Source: Oscillospiraceae bacterium (GTDB lineage: Bacteria > Bacillota > Clostridia > Oscillospirales > Ruminococcaceae). From it: a stretch of 43,321 nucleotides of DNA. Under the pieces are notes generated by a model. The model worked only from the letters and a program-made list of their open reading frames with translations, searched no databases and was not told where the DNA came from. Location of the stretch: positions 1 to 43,321 of the forward strand of contig JAAVIF010000050.1 in the NCBI GenBank assembly GCA_014799365.1, given 5' to 3'. The position numbers and the translations under genes were made by a program. This document shows, one piece after another, positions 8,377-17,200 of this stretch; the first letter of the stretch is position 1; each line of letters starts with the position of its first letter.

Positions 8377-8820
8377 TCAGCCCTCCTTTTCGGTTTCTTC
8401 ATTTTTAAATATGGGCTGACGATAAGGATAATTACTCGGAAGAATAACCTGCATTGCCTTTTTGGTGTCCATATTTACAACTATCGGAGATTTTAAATTA
8501 ACGGTGGTCTCCTTAAAATCTTCGGGAACTCTCGCAATGCACAGAACCTGCAAATTTGTTTTTTCGTTTATCTCAAGCATTGCCTTTTCACCGCTGTTTA
8601 AGGTTATTTCATAATCCTTGCAGATAAGCCACGGGTCAAACACGATAAAACAGGGCTTTATGGAATCGATACATTGAAGCCATACGGGATACTGCCCCTT
8701 TTCAAGCTCGATAAGCGCAAATCTCCTCGCGTCCTCAAAGGCATATATTCCGTTGGGAAATTCTACGATCTGATCCTCGCTGACTTCCATTGTCCCGAAA
8801 TCTCTTGTTTCAATTTTCAT
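8377..8820 (-). CDS. fliW: Flagellar assembly factor FliW, CsrA antagonist
   Basis: A 147-residue beta-barrel protein that binds either flagellin or CsrA, coupling flagellin export to flagellin translation. Family features are ETRDFGTMEVSEDQIVEFPNGIYAFEDARRFALIE and FDPWLICKDYEITL; length is normal. The start has AGGAAGGTGCATAG upstream. Its stop nearly touches the csrA start and the csrA ribosome binding site lies inside its last codons. The order DUF6470-fliW-csrA is the same as in Bacillus subtilis. Confidence 0.95.
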   Translation of the reverse strand: MKIETRDFGTMEVSEDQIVEFPNGIYAFEDARRFALIELEKGQYPVWLQCIDSIKPCFIVFDPWLICKDYEITLNSGEKAMLEINEKTNLQVLCIARVPEDFKETTVNLKSPIVVNMDTKKAMQVILPSNYPYRQPIFKNEETEKEG

Positions 8821-8908
8821 CTATGCACCTTCCTGTTTGATGTCCCTTTATTGTAATTTAGTAAAGCTTTTTTATGTAGTTGATTTCCGAGCCTATTTGC
8901 AGATACGT

Positions 8909-9514
8909 TCAAGCCCACGACTGGAACTCGGGATCAGGGAAAAACATCGGCTCGCCCAAATAGGTTATGTCCACGTACGCCTTTTGCACAATATCAAAGC
9001 TGACCGTGCCTCTTTGAAGCTGATAGGGTACTATTGCCGTATTTTCCCAATCGATATTTACCTGCGTGGGGTGCTGTGTAATATCCGTCGTACCGGGATT
9101 TACCGTTATCTCGGGCGGAACCGAGGGGTAAAAGGCGATATTCGCGTCCACCGGCTCGTTCTTCCGCATAAATTCACTTTTTGCGATCTGAGCGGGAGGG
9201 GTGCGGTTTTCCTCAACCATATTGCCCTGCTGAACGATACTCCTTGTGGCCTCGTCCGCTACCTGATAGCCCTTATCCACATAATACTTTACCAGCGAAG
9301 CGTCGCTTAGCTGTCCCAAGCCCATGCTTTCCCTGCAAGGCTTTGTGTCCACTTCGATCACCGCGTCGGTGGTGTGTACCTCCAAGCCTCCCGGCTCGGT
9401 ATTCTGGCGGATAAAGGTTGGATTTGTTCCGGGGTTTATCATTCGGGGGTGATTTATAGTGGTATTCATTACGGTGTCTTGTATATTGTAGCTTAAAAGA
9501 TTAAAGCTTACCAT
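8909..9514 (-). CDS. DUF6470 (YviE-like) flagellar-operon protein
   Basis: A 201-residue protein in the place of Bacillus yviE, between flgL and fliW. The N-terminal half (EVHTTDAVIEVDTKPCRESMGLGQLSD, then KGYQVADEATRSIVQQGNMVEENRTP) follows the pattern I associate with DUF6470. The C-terminal half is beta-rich (FDIVQKAYVDITYLGEPMFFPDPEFQSWA). There is no signal peptide or membrane segment. The start has AAAAAGGAGGCGATTTT upstream. The molecular role is not established; its constant position suggests a part in late flagellar assembly or FliW-CsrA control. Confidence 0.8.
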   Translation of the reverse strand: MVSFNLLSYNIQDTVMNTTINHPRMINPGTNPTFIRQNTEPGGLEVHTTDAVIEVDTKPCRESMGLGQLSDASLVKYYVDKGYQVADEATRSIVQQGNMVEENRTPPAQIAKSEFMRKNEPVDANIAFYPSVPPEITVNPGTTDITQHPTQVNIDWENTAIVPYQLQRGTVSFDIVQKAYVDITYLGEPMFFPDPEFQSWA

Positions 9515-9561
9515 AAAATCGCCTCCTTTTTATACAAGAATCAAATCAAAATCGAATAAAA

Positions 9562-10854
9562 TCAGCTTATAAAGTCGAAAATCGACTGAGGAATAACCGA
9601 GCCGCTCATTTGCAGCGTCGCGGAATAAATGCTTCCCAGCATTTTCCAAGTGGTGGTCTCGGAGGGGAAGTCGGTGGATTCCAGATCGTTCTGACGTCCC
9701 GTGAGGGTCTCCAGGTTGTTGGTGATACGTTCCTGGTTAAATTCTATAAACTTTGTGGTATTGCCTATTTCCGCAAGAGTCATGGAAACCTTTGTCTGTA
9801 AGGAGTAAATATGATCCGCGTAACGGGCGATCTCCTTACCGTTTCCGTTTCTTATCATCTCGGCCGCGTCAAGTATGCTCTGTATGATATTGTTGGAGTA
9901 CGCGCTGCCCTGGTTTTCAACCTCAAGCTTCGCCGTACCTTCGCTTGTATCCTTTATCTTGACCTGTTTTCCGTTAAGATTGTTCACTATGGTGCCATGC
10001 TCGTAAACGGAAATTTTGTCGCTGCCTACCGCGTCCCTGATAGCCGCGTTTATCGCGTCTCTGTTGGCGTTTGAGTCGGCACCGCCCGTAAAGGTGATGT
10101 TATATTTTTGAATCGTATCTCCGTTGTTTCCTATTGCCAGTTCAAAGGAGTACTCTACGCCGTCCTCGATCTGGTCAAGATCAATATAAGAGGTAGTGGG
10201 CTGTTTGCCGCAGCCTGTACACTCAACGCCGTTAAAGGTAAGCTTTAACGCGGATTGCTCGTCTATTCTGCCGTTTGCGTCCAAGGTCATGCCCAAACCG
10301 ATGTCGCAGTAAGAGGATACGGATTGCGGGAACATTTCGGGATCGCTGTACTGGTCAACGGCAACACCGTTATAAGTAACGGTTCTGCCGTTTACGATCT
10401 CAAACGCCTTTTCGTCGTTGTTAATGCCGCCGAAAATTCTTCTGTCGGCAACGGTAAGGTTCATAAGACGGGCAATTTCATCGGCATATGACTCAACGCC
10501 CATAGCTATCATCTCCATTTGATCGGGAGCGTGAGTGTGTACATCGGAGCTGGTACCGTTGGCAGCCTCTATACATTTTTCATAGGTGGTTTGAATGATT
10601 TCGGAAATCGCCATTATGGAGGATTCCGCGTTGGCATAAATATTATCCGCGGTCTTAAGATTTTCCTGATAATTGTTTAAATTGGCAATAGCCTTTCTCA
10701 CTCTCATGGCGGCGGCAGCCTGTGCGGGCATTTCGCTTGCCTGCGCAAACTGACGGTAGCTGGAGATCTTCTGCTCGGATTTGTATTTAAGGGAATAATT
10801 CTTTTCAAGGTTTTTTACGTAATTGCGGGTTATGGTGGCGTTAGCTACTCTCAT
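9562..10854 (-). CDS. flgL: Flagellar hook-filament junction protein FlgL
   Basis: Exported junction protein (HAP3), 430 residues, longer than the usual 300 or so. The flagellin-like N-terminal coiled coil is present (MRVANATITRNYVKNLEKNYSLKYKSEQKISSYRQF with SMAISEIIQTTYEKCIEAANG). The C-terminal helices are also clear (LAEIGNTTKFIEFNQERITNNLETLTGRQNDLESTD). The extra length lies in the middle beta domain. The start has AAAGGATGATTATC upstream. It follows flgK with 49 bases between. Confidence 0.92.
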   Translation of the reverse strand: MRVANATITRNYVKNLEKNYSLKYKSEQKISSYRQFAQASEMPAQAAAAMRVRKAIANLNNYQENLKTADNIYANAESSIMAISEIIQTTYEKCIEAANGTSSDVHTHAPDQMEMIAMGVESYADEIARLMNLTVADRRIFGGINNDEKAFEIVNGRTVTYNGVAVDQYSDPEMFPQSVSSYCDIGLGMTLDANGRIDEQSALKLTFNGVECTGCGKQPTTSYIDLDQIEDGVEYSFELAIGNNGDTIQKYNITFTGGADSNANRDAINAAIRDAVGSDKISVYEHGTIVNNLNGKQVKIKDTSEGTAKLEVENQGSAYSNNIIQSILDAAEMIRNGNGKEIARYADHIYSLQTKVSMTLAEIGNTTKFIEFNQERITNNLETLTGRQNDLESTDFPSETTTWKMLGSIYSATLQMSGSVIPQSIFDFIS

Positions 10855-10903
10855 TTGATAATCATCCTTTCAGCCGTTAGATTTGTATTTTAAGCCGTAT
10901 CGC

Positions 10904-12508
10904 TTATCTTCCTGCCAAGCCTGTGCTGTTTATAAGTCTGTCAACACATTCGTCCATTGTGGTCAGCATACGTGAATTGGCGTTGAACCACTTCTGGTAG
11001 TTCATCATGTTGATGCCCTCTTCCGTTTCCGAAACGCCCGAAATGCTCTGTCTTACGTCAAGTATAGCGTTTGCGTTGTCGGAATTAAGATCGTACTGTT
11101 CTTCATAATAGCTTATGCTTTCAGCGATACGGTCGTCAACAAACAGGCAGTAATCGTAAATGGAGCCTGTGAACTCGCCCGCTCTGCCCACCTTAATGGG
11201 AGTGTCCAATCCGAGATAAAGCGTATTGACCATGTTGCCGTCCAGCGAAAGCTCCCATTTCAACTCGTCCTTATCCACATCATAGGAAGGATTTCTGCCT
11301 ATCATTGTGGCTTCGTTCATCCACGCGTCGGAAATTCTGATGTTGGAAGCGGTAATGGGAACGTCGGTAATTTCATTGCCGTCCTTGTCGTATTGCTTAT
11401 CGGAGGAAAACATTATTCTTGAGGGGTCTGTCGCGGTAACCTTGTTGCCGTCATCGTCGGTGTAGGAGTATTGACCGCAGAGGTCGTTCATCAGCTTTGC
11501 AAAGGAGTTTGCGAAAGCGTCCAGAGTGGAGCGGTAATACGGAATACCGTACTCGCTGTTCTGATAGAAGGCGGCATAGGTGCCGTTGCCGTTAAGCATA
11601 TCCATTCTTGCCTTCAGATCGCCGGTAAGGCAGTTGCCGCTGACGGATTCGCCGTTTGTGAACAGAAGAACCGCCGCGCCGTATTCCTCGTAATCCTTCA
11701 TTATAACATGCTCATATTTAGTGCCGTTTACTACGGTAGTACCGCCCAATTCTATTTTAACCGAGCCGTCGTTGTTATCGGAAACGGTAATATTTCCGTA
11801 ATAGGAAAGCTCGTCAATAAGCTGGTTGCGCTGATCCAAAAGCTCGTTGGGTCCGTATGAGCCTATAACGGTTTCGCCGTAATATATCTTATCGGCGGCG
11901 GTAATGTTGTACTCGCCCGTAATAACGCCGTTGTACAAAACGATCTTATCGATAAGCTCGTTTACCTCGGAGATCGACTCCTTCAAATCTATTATATTTT
12001 CGTTTTTAAGGTTGTCAAGCTTGGTGGCGTAGTCTCTGAGAGTCTGAGTAACCGAATAGCACTCGTTTCTTACAATGCTCGCAAGCTCCTGATTGTAGGG
12101 GGAATCCGCCGCGTACTTCGCAAAGGCGGATTTTACGTCGTTCAAATTCTTAATAAGGCCGGTTTCGTCTATATCGCTTAAAATCTTTTCCGCTTCGCTC
12201 AAAACGTTTTTCTTAACGTCAAATTCGGCTACATAAGCGGTAAATTCTCTGTAACGCTTGTCGACGTATTTATCTCTTATCTGATTAACACCGAACGCGT
12301 TAACGCCCTGTCCCGTAAGGGAAAGCCTGGCAAGCTTTGAGCCGTATTTGCCCGAGAGGGGAACGAACATGGAGTTTAAGTCCACACGCTGTCTGCTGTA
12401 ACCCTCCGTATTTATGTTGGACAGGTTATTGTTTGTAATATCCAGAGACTTCTGTGAGATCTGAATCGTACGCTTTGAAACCTCATAGCCTACAAAAGTT
12501 GAACGCAT
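10904..12508 (-). CDS. flgK: Flagellar hook-associated protein 1 FlgK
   Basis: Exported junction protein (HAP1), 534 residues. The N-terminus MRSTFVGYEVSKRTIQISQKSLDITNNNLSNINTEGYSRQRVDL carries the rod/hook-protein signature (LDITNNNLSNINTEGYSRQ). The C-terminus SGVSETEEGINMMNYQKWFNANSRMLTTMDECVDRLINSTG is the matching C-terminal helix. Length is normal. The start has TTTTAGGAGGAATATT upstream. Exported via the flagellar type III apparatus with help of the FlgN chaperone encoded just upstream. Confidence 0.95.
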   Translation of the reverse strand: MRSTFVGYEVSKRTIQISQKSLDITNNNLSNINTEGYSRQRVDLNSMFVPLSGKYGSKLARLSLTGQGVNAFGVNQIRDKYVDKRYREFTAYVAEFDVKKNVLSEAEKILSDIDETGLIKNLNDVKSAFAKYAADSPYNQELASIVRNECYSVTQTLRDYATKLDNLKNENIIDLKESISEVNELIDKIVLYNGVITGEYNITAADKIYYGETVIGSYGPNELLDQRNQLIDELSYYGNITVSDNNDGSVKIELGGTTVVNGTKYEHVIMKDYEEYGAAVLLFTNGESVSGNCLTGDLKARMDMLNGNGTYAAFYQNSEYGIPYYRSTLDAFANSFAKLMNDLCGQYSYTDDDGNKVTATDPSRIMFSSDKQYDKDGNEITDVPITASNIRISDAWMNEATMIGRNPSYDVDKDELKWELSLDGNMVNTLYLGLDTPIKVGRAGEFTGSIYDYCLFVDDRIAESISYYEEQYDLNSDNANAILDVRQSISGVSETEEGINMMNYQKWFNANSRMLTTMDECVDRLINSTGLAGR

Positions 12509-12580
12509 ATAAATATTCCTCCTAAAAAATCTGCATTAAACATCTTTGATCAAAAGGTAATGTCCTATTGTTACAAACTG

Positions 12581-13063
12581 TCAAACATTGCCGATAATAT
12601 CGCCGCCCGAGCCGCTGCCGCCCTTAACAAAGCGCGCGTCGCCGGAATATGCGCCTATTCCCGTCAATTCGTTTACACCGAGAAGCTTTGACTGTACCTT
12701 TATTTTTCTCTCCACCAAATCATTGGAAATCTCATTGATCCTTTTTATTTTTGCAATGGAATTGTTGAGCCGCTGACTTTGCAGCTTAAAAGCGGGGATA
12801 TAGTCCTCGGGAAATTGCTCGGTCAGGTCCACCAGCTTTACGCCCTTGATCCCTGCCCGCTCAAAAAGGGCAAGTCTTTTATCCTCCAGCGAATTGCCCT
12901 TCATTATATAGCTCTGCTCGTCAACAAGAGCGTTTTCCAGCCATGTAAGATCGTCCTTAAGAATATGGTTCTGCTTCTCAAGGAGAAAGCTGGCAAGCTT
13001 TTCAAAGTGAGTGTTATACTGATCAAGAAATCTTATGATAATTTCGGCGGTCTGAACAGTCAT
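12581..13063 (-). CDS. flgN: FlgN-family flagellar export chaperone
   Basis: A 160-residue mostly helical cytoplasmic protein, predicted to hold FlgK and FlgL before export. It matches FlgN in length, in helical pattern (LASFLLEKQNHILKDDLTWLENALVDEQSYIMKGNSLEDKRLALFE) and in position between flgM and flgK. The C-terminal tail is Gly/Ser-rich (FVKGGSGSGGDIIGNV). The start has GTAAGGAGGCGGTTTT upstream, and the flgM stop codon lies just before that ribosome binding site, suggesting coupling. Confidence 0.88.
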   Translation of the reverse strand: MTVQTAEIIIRFLDQYNTHFEKLASFLLEKQNHILKDDLTWLENALVDEQSYIMKGNSLEDKRLALFERAGIKGVKLVDLTEQFPEDYIPAFKLQSQRLNNSIAKIKRINEISNDLVERKIKVQSKLLGVNELTGIGAYSGDARFVKGGSGSGGDIIGNV

Positions 13064-13075
13064 AAAACCGCCTCC

Positions 13076-13357
13076 TTACTGTCCGAGAATAGCCTTGGCA
13101 ATAATCTCGGAGCTGACAGGGCAGTTGTCGCCGCTGTACGCGGATTGAAGCTGTTCGATCCTTGCGGCATTGGCTTCCGCGTCAATGCTGCTTGCCGTGT
13201 TGGCCTTAGCCGCTGCCAACGCGCTCGCAAAGTCAAAATCGACCTTGTCGGTATTGGCGGGAGCCTTGCCCTTTTCTTTTTTGCCCGCGGAAACGTTCGC
13301 AAATTTTTCATATGAGCGTATCGCGCTTGCGTTAGGTATTAAATTCTTTATCTCCAT
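13076..13357 (-). CDS. flgM: Anti-sigma-D factor FlgM
   Basis: A 93-residue anti-sigma factor that holds SigD until the hook-basal body is complete. The N-terminal half is disordered and Ala/Lys-rich. The C-terminal helix region IDAEANAARIEQLQSAYSGDNCPVSSEIIAKAILGQ carries the characteristic PVSSEIIAKAIL motif. The start has CAGAAAGGGTTGATTTT upstream. It is the first gene of the operon and lies about 150 bases from a perfect SigD promoter, giving the usual autoregulatory loop. Confidence 0.93.
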   Translation of the reverse strand: MEIKNLIPNASAIRSYEKFANVSAGKKEKGKAPANTDKVDFDFASALAAAKANTASSIDAEANAARIEQLQSAYSGDNCPVSSEIIAKAILGQ

Positions 13358-13506
13358 AAAATCAACCCTTTCTGTATGGTTTTAGTGGGTCTGTTTTTTT
13401 GTTTTCGGGGATTCGGGGAAGCTGCGTAAACGCTTTAGGCACGCCTGCGCCCCCAAAATCGGTTCGTTATTTTTTCATAAAGTTACTCGATTCTTCCTCA
13501 CATATA

Positions 13507-13533
13507 ATATCGGCAGGGAAGAAAAAAACTTTA
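13507..13533 (-). promoter_or_regulatory. SigD (sigma-28) promoter of the flgM operon
   Basis: On the minus strand TAAA, then exactly 15 bases, then GCCGATAT: a full match to the Bacillus SigD consensus. It reads toward flgM, which starts about 150 bases downstream. Confidence 0.93.
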
Positions 13534-13542
13534 GCTTTTATT

Positions 13543-13586
13543 TGAAATAAATATGAAATTTTTGTGAAATTTCTGTGAAATATTAT
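13543..13586. repeat. Four 11-bp tandem repeats beside the flgM SigD promoter
   Basis: TGAAATAAATA, TGAAATTTTTG, TGAAATTTCTG and TGAAATATTAT follow directly on each other. Each begins TGAAAT with an 11-base period, close to one helical turn. They sit 10 bases upstream of the -35 element of the SigD promoter. Likely a bend, an UP-like element or an activator array. Confidence 0.7.
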
Positions 13587-13995
13587 TTTGACGGCTTCAC
13601 CGCAGTATGCCCTAAAAGCGCGTACCGTTTCAAAAGACGGGTAAAAGCACTGAGCTTGTTTTGTTTATTGAACGGTCGGCAGCTTGCGTCCTTGAAAATA
13701 TACGGGTGAAAACGCCGGGAAAATTGCGGAAATAAAAAGGGTACATCGCCGATTATTTGTTAGCCGAAAAAATAAATTTCCCGTTTGTAGCGCAATAATG
13801 TCAAGAATCAGATTTATGTTGATTTTTGTAAAAAAGTGCGGTAAATTTAAGTGGGATATTTTTCGCAAAATATACGGAAGCTCCAAACAAAAAACACATC
13901 GCAAAAGATTACTTTCCGCTAAGCTTATACTAAATACATTCACCTAAATTTTAAAGGCAGCTTTAAAATAAATTATCTGAAAGGAAGCTAAAACC
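13587..13995. other. Divergent intergenic region between the flagellar operon and the plus-strand cassette
   Basis: About 410 bases without a supported gene. It must hold the plus-strand cassette promoter. The best candidate is TTGATT at 13819-13824 and TAAATT at 13842-13847 with 17 bases between. A TATACT at 13927 has no good -35. AAAGGAAGC precedes the first cassette gene at 13996. No repeat or RNA was recognised. Confidence 0.4.
13819..13847 (+). promoter_or_regulatory. Candidate SigA-like promoter of the cassette
   Basis: TTGATT, 17-base spacer, TAAATT, pointing toward the first cassette gene with a leader of about 140 bases. Matches are partial (5/6 and 4/6). No SigD-type site was found on this strand here. 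Confidence 0.3.
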
Positions 13996-14556
13996 ATGGA
14001 AAATTATCAAATTACTACGGCAACCCGAAATACAAAAATTCAGGTCAACCCCGATGCTTCGCTTAATTTTGGCGCGGATGTAGAGGTTTTCGGAATCAAG
14101 CTTACCGGAGTGATCGAAAAAAACAATAATGACGTACGCATTCTTGTATGCCCGACATCAAAGAATCCGCAGCAGGACGTAACATTAAAAGCCATACTCG
14201 GGGAGCTTGGAATCACCGATACGTCACAGGCGGACGATGTACTTAAGTTTGTGGGATTTGACGGCGGTGCGGATAAGGTCGATATTAAAGTTCATCAGGC
14301 CTTTTTCTATTCCAGCAACGCTGAAGCCGATATAGCATCGATAACCGTGCCGGACAAAGGGACAGTTAAAATTGACAGGGAATATGCTTTTTCCCTCGGA
14401 ATGGTCAACACCTTTGAACCAAGCGATAATGCTAAGAAGCTTCCCTTTAAGATCGATTCGATTTCCTTTTCCTTATGGAACAGCACACGCAAGGGCGTTG
14501 TTGAATCGCTCGGAGCATACGGCATAGCGGATAAGCTTGACAAGCTGAGCGAATGA
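13996..14556 (+). CDS. Cassette protein 1, beta-rich, related to the N-terminus of cassette protein 2
   Basis: A 186-residue protein without signal peptide or membrane segment; function not recognised. Residues 21-72 (ASLNFGADVEVFGIKLTGVIEKNNNDVRILVCP...LKAILGELGI) align by eye with residues 15-67 of the next protein (KLAVKLSIELFGKKFTGAAEKNGEYLNISAC...ISAAADKLGL). This suggests that one domain exists both free and fused. AAAGGAAGC precedes the start. It is the first gene of the cassette, and its stop overlaps the next start by 4 bases (ATGA), so the two are translated together, probably in a set ratio. It may be a partner or nucleating form of the large protein. Confidence 0.8.
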   Translation: MENYQITTATRNTKIQVNPDASLNFGADVEVFGIKLTGVIEKNNNDVRILVCPTSKNPQQDVTLKAILGELGITDTSQADDVLKFVGFDGGADKVDIKVHQAFFYSSNAEADIASITVPDKGTVKIDREYAFSLGMVNTFEPSDNAKKLPFKIDSISFSLWNSTRKGVVESLGAYGIADKLDKLSE

Positions 14557-17192
14557 GCGACAGCAAAAAATATAAAATCAAGGCGGAGAAGGATCCAAAG
14601 CTTGCCGTAAAATTAAGCATAGAGCTTTTCGGCAAAAAATTTACGGGAGCGGCGGAAAAAAACGGCGAATATTTAAATATATCCGCTTGCTCGGAATCCG
14701 AGCTTAATATAAAGGATTTCATATCGGCGGCGGCAGACAAGCTCGGATTGGAGCTTGACATTCCCGATGCCTTTGACCTAAGCGTCGAACGCTTAAGCGT
14801 TGATTATATCAAAAACATTCTGTCCTTTGAATGCGAGTTTGACAAATTTCTGCGGAAGATAAGTTTCGGTTACGAAAACAAAAACAAGGATTATTTTTTG
14901 GGGTTTACGGTTCAGGACCTTAATTTGACCGAAATACCCTTTATATCCGAATTTGCGGGCGGCGCAAAATTCGGGCTTAACGATCTGTCGCTGATCTTCG
15001 GCACGACCGCTCAAAATTACAAATACTCCTCCGCAAAATCGGCGGAAAGCAAAAGCTTTGACGTTAACGCGGGACTGAGTCTTTGCGGAAATATATGCGG
15101 CTTTGGCTTCGTACAACTTCTGAAGCCCTATCAAAAAAAGGTCAAAACAGACATTGAAAATGAAACCGCGCTTTCGGAAAATACAAGCGGTCCGACAACC
15201 TTCTGGGCCGATATAAATAAAAAGGTATCCGTTATTACGCTGCACAGAGCGGGGTTTTCCTACGATAACGGAGAACTGGGGGTAATGCTGGATATTTCGG
15301 CGTCAATAAACCCTTTTACGGTTTCGCTGCTCGGAGCGGGACTTCGGGTAAACATAGACACCAAGGACGTCAGCTTTCTTTTATCGGGATTGGGGCTGGA
15401 ATTTGACAACGGCTTCCTTACAATCGGCGGGGCGTTCAACAGATCGGGGAATAAATACTCGGGTGCGCTGACGGTGGGCATCAAGACAATAAAAATCACC
15501 CTTATCGGAACGTATGAGAAGGGCAAATTCCTTGCGTACGCGCTTATAAACGCCAATATAGGCGGCCCGCCCGCATTTTTTGTAACAGGCCTTGCGGCTG
15601 CCTTCGGCTGCAACAAGAGGATCGTGCTGCCCGACATTGGGAACGTGCCCGATTTTCCTCTGGTAGCGGCGGCGGTGGGCAAAAATAAAATGAACCTCAC
15701 GGAAATGATAAACAATCTTGAAAACGGAAAATATATTTCCGATCAAGAGGGGGACAGATTTATTTCCGCGGGAATAAAATTCACCTCCTTTAATATGATA
15801 GAAAGCTTTGTGCTTTTAAACGTAGGCTTTGGCAGCAAATTAAGCTTCAGTCTGCTGGGCACCTCCGAAATTTCAATACCGCCAATGACGAAAAAAAATC
15901 CGATCGCGTACGCGCAGCTTGCTTTGAAAGCGGTCATTGACCCGTCGGAGGGCGTCGTTTCCGTTCAGGCTCAGCTAACTCCCGAATCCTATATTTTAGA
16001 CAAGAAATGTAAGCTTAACGGCGGCTTTGCGTTTTTCCTGTGGTTCGGCAGCAACCCGCACAGCGGTGATTTTGTGCTTTCCCTCGGAGGCTATCACCCG
16101 AAATACGACAAGCCGTCTCATTATCCCGACGTACCGCGTATAGGCATCAACTGGCAGATAACCAATCAGCTTTCCGTTTCGGGGGAAGCGTACTTTGCCC
16201 TTACGCCCTCCTGCATAATGGCGGGAGCGAGAATATCCGCTTTGTACCGAGACGGTAATCTGAAAGCGTGGTTTATCGCTCAGGCGGACTTTTTAATAGG
16301 GTGGAAGCCGTTTGAATATTCGGCGCACCTGTGCGTTTCTCTCGGCGCGTCATATACCGTCGACTGTTGGTTCATTCATCACACGTTTACAATAGAGCTT
16401 GGCGTGGAGCTTGACTTTCACGGTCCCGATTTTTCGGGCAGGGCGCGCATAAGCTGGTTCATAATCTCCTTTACCGTAAAATTCGGAAGCGATAAGCAAA
16501 GCGCGCCGCCGATCAGCTACCAAGAGTTTGAGCAAAGCTTTTTGCCCTGTCAAAAAGAAAAATCAACCTCCGCGCTTTTTTCCGTTAACGAGCCCAAGCC
16601 TCTTACCGTTACCGTCAACGGGAAAATACTCGGCGAAAAAAACGGAGTAAAATATGTAAGCTCAGACGGGCTCTCCTTTATCGTATCCTCCGCCGTGCCC
16701 GTTTCCGACGGGACGCTTGTTATACGTCCCATGAAAAGCACTGTGTTTGCGGACGGAAAACCCTTTAGGTCGGAAATAACCTTTGATAAAGAGGGAATAG
16801 AAAATTACACCGTAACGGAATATGTCCGGCGCGCACCCGCTGCGCTGTGGGGCGGAAACGGAGAGCTTCGCGAGGTAACAAGCGGATATGTTATAACGGT
16901 AAACGACCCGTACTTTGAAGCTTTTCCGAAAAACCGCTTCATATCCCTTGAAGAGCTTTACGACAAAAACATTCAAATTTACGAGGGATATAAATTCCGA
17001 CAATCGGTAAAAACCGAATATAAAGCCCGCGACACAATAAAAGAGTTTATGGAAACGGCGAATAATGTCGGCGAAGCGCGAACGGCGTTTATAAAAGCAA
17101 TGGGAGTAATCCCCATTTCGGATATTACTCTTGCCGTTTACGCCGAAAACGCGGAAACGCTGTTTGACGAAAACATTTTGATTAAAGAATAG
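14553..17192 (+). CDS. Cassette protein 2, large DUF6603-type beta protein
   Basis: An 879-residue protein. Residues 1-150 repeat the fold of cassette protein 1. Residues about 215-670 look like DUF6603: long runs of alternating strands (LLSGLGLEFDNGFLTIGGAFNRSGNKYSGALTVGI) and the marker GGPPAFFVTGLAAAFGCNKR at about 338-356. The repeats of short amphipathic strands recall porin-like or solenoid architecture, but there is no signal peptide. Residues about 690-879 form a separate alpha/beta tail. DUF6603 has no established function as far as I know, and the assignment is from recalled pattern, not a search. It overlaps the gene before by 4 bases. Confidence 0.85.
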   Translation: MSDSKKYKIKAEKDPKLAVKLSIELFGKKFTGAAEKNGEYLNISACSESELNIKDFISAAADKLGLELDIPDAFDLSVERLSVDYIKNILSFECEFDKFLRKISFGYENKNKDYFLGFTVQDLNLTEIPFISEFAGGAKFGLNDLSLIFGTTAQNYKYSSAKSAESKSFDVNAGLSLCGNICGFGFVQLLKPYQKKVKTDIENETALSENTSGPTTFWADINKKVSVITLHRAGFSYDNGELGVMLDISASINPFTVSLLGAGLRVNIDTKDVSFLLSGLGLEFDNGFLTIGGAFNRSGNKYSGALTVGIKTIKITLIGTYEKGKFLAYALINANIGGPPAFFVTGLAAAFGCNKRIVLPDIGNVPDFPLVAAAVGKNKMNLTEMINNLENGKYISDQEGDRFISAGIKFTSFNMIESFVLLNVGFGSKLSFSLLGTSEISIPPMTKKNPIAYAQLALKAVIDPSEGVVSVQAQLTPESYILDKKCKLNGGFAFFLWFGSNPHSGDFVLSLGGYHPKYDKPSHYPDVPRIGINWQITNQLSVSGEAYFALTPSCIMAGARISALYRDGNLKAWFIAQADFLIGWKPFEYSAHLCVSLGASYTVDCWFIHHTFTIELGVELDFHGPDFSGRARISWFIISFTVKFGSDKQSAPPISYQEFEQSFLPCQKEKSTSALFSVNEPKPLTVTVNGKILGEKNGVKYVSSDGLSFIVSSAVPVSDGTLVIRPMKSTVFADGKPFRSEITFDKEGIENYTVTEYVRRAPAALWGGNGELREVTSGYVITVNDPYFEAFPKNRFISLEELYDKNIQIYEGYKFRQSVKTEYKARDTIKEFMETANNVGEARTAFIKAMGVIPISDITLAVYAENAETLFDENILIKE

Positions 17193-17200
17193 GCGTGTTT

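Noticed and set aside
13665-13943. Minus-strand open frame of 92 codons in the divergent region
   Set aside because: No ribosome binding site, odd composition and no recognisable pattern; probably chance in an intergenic region.
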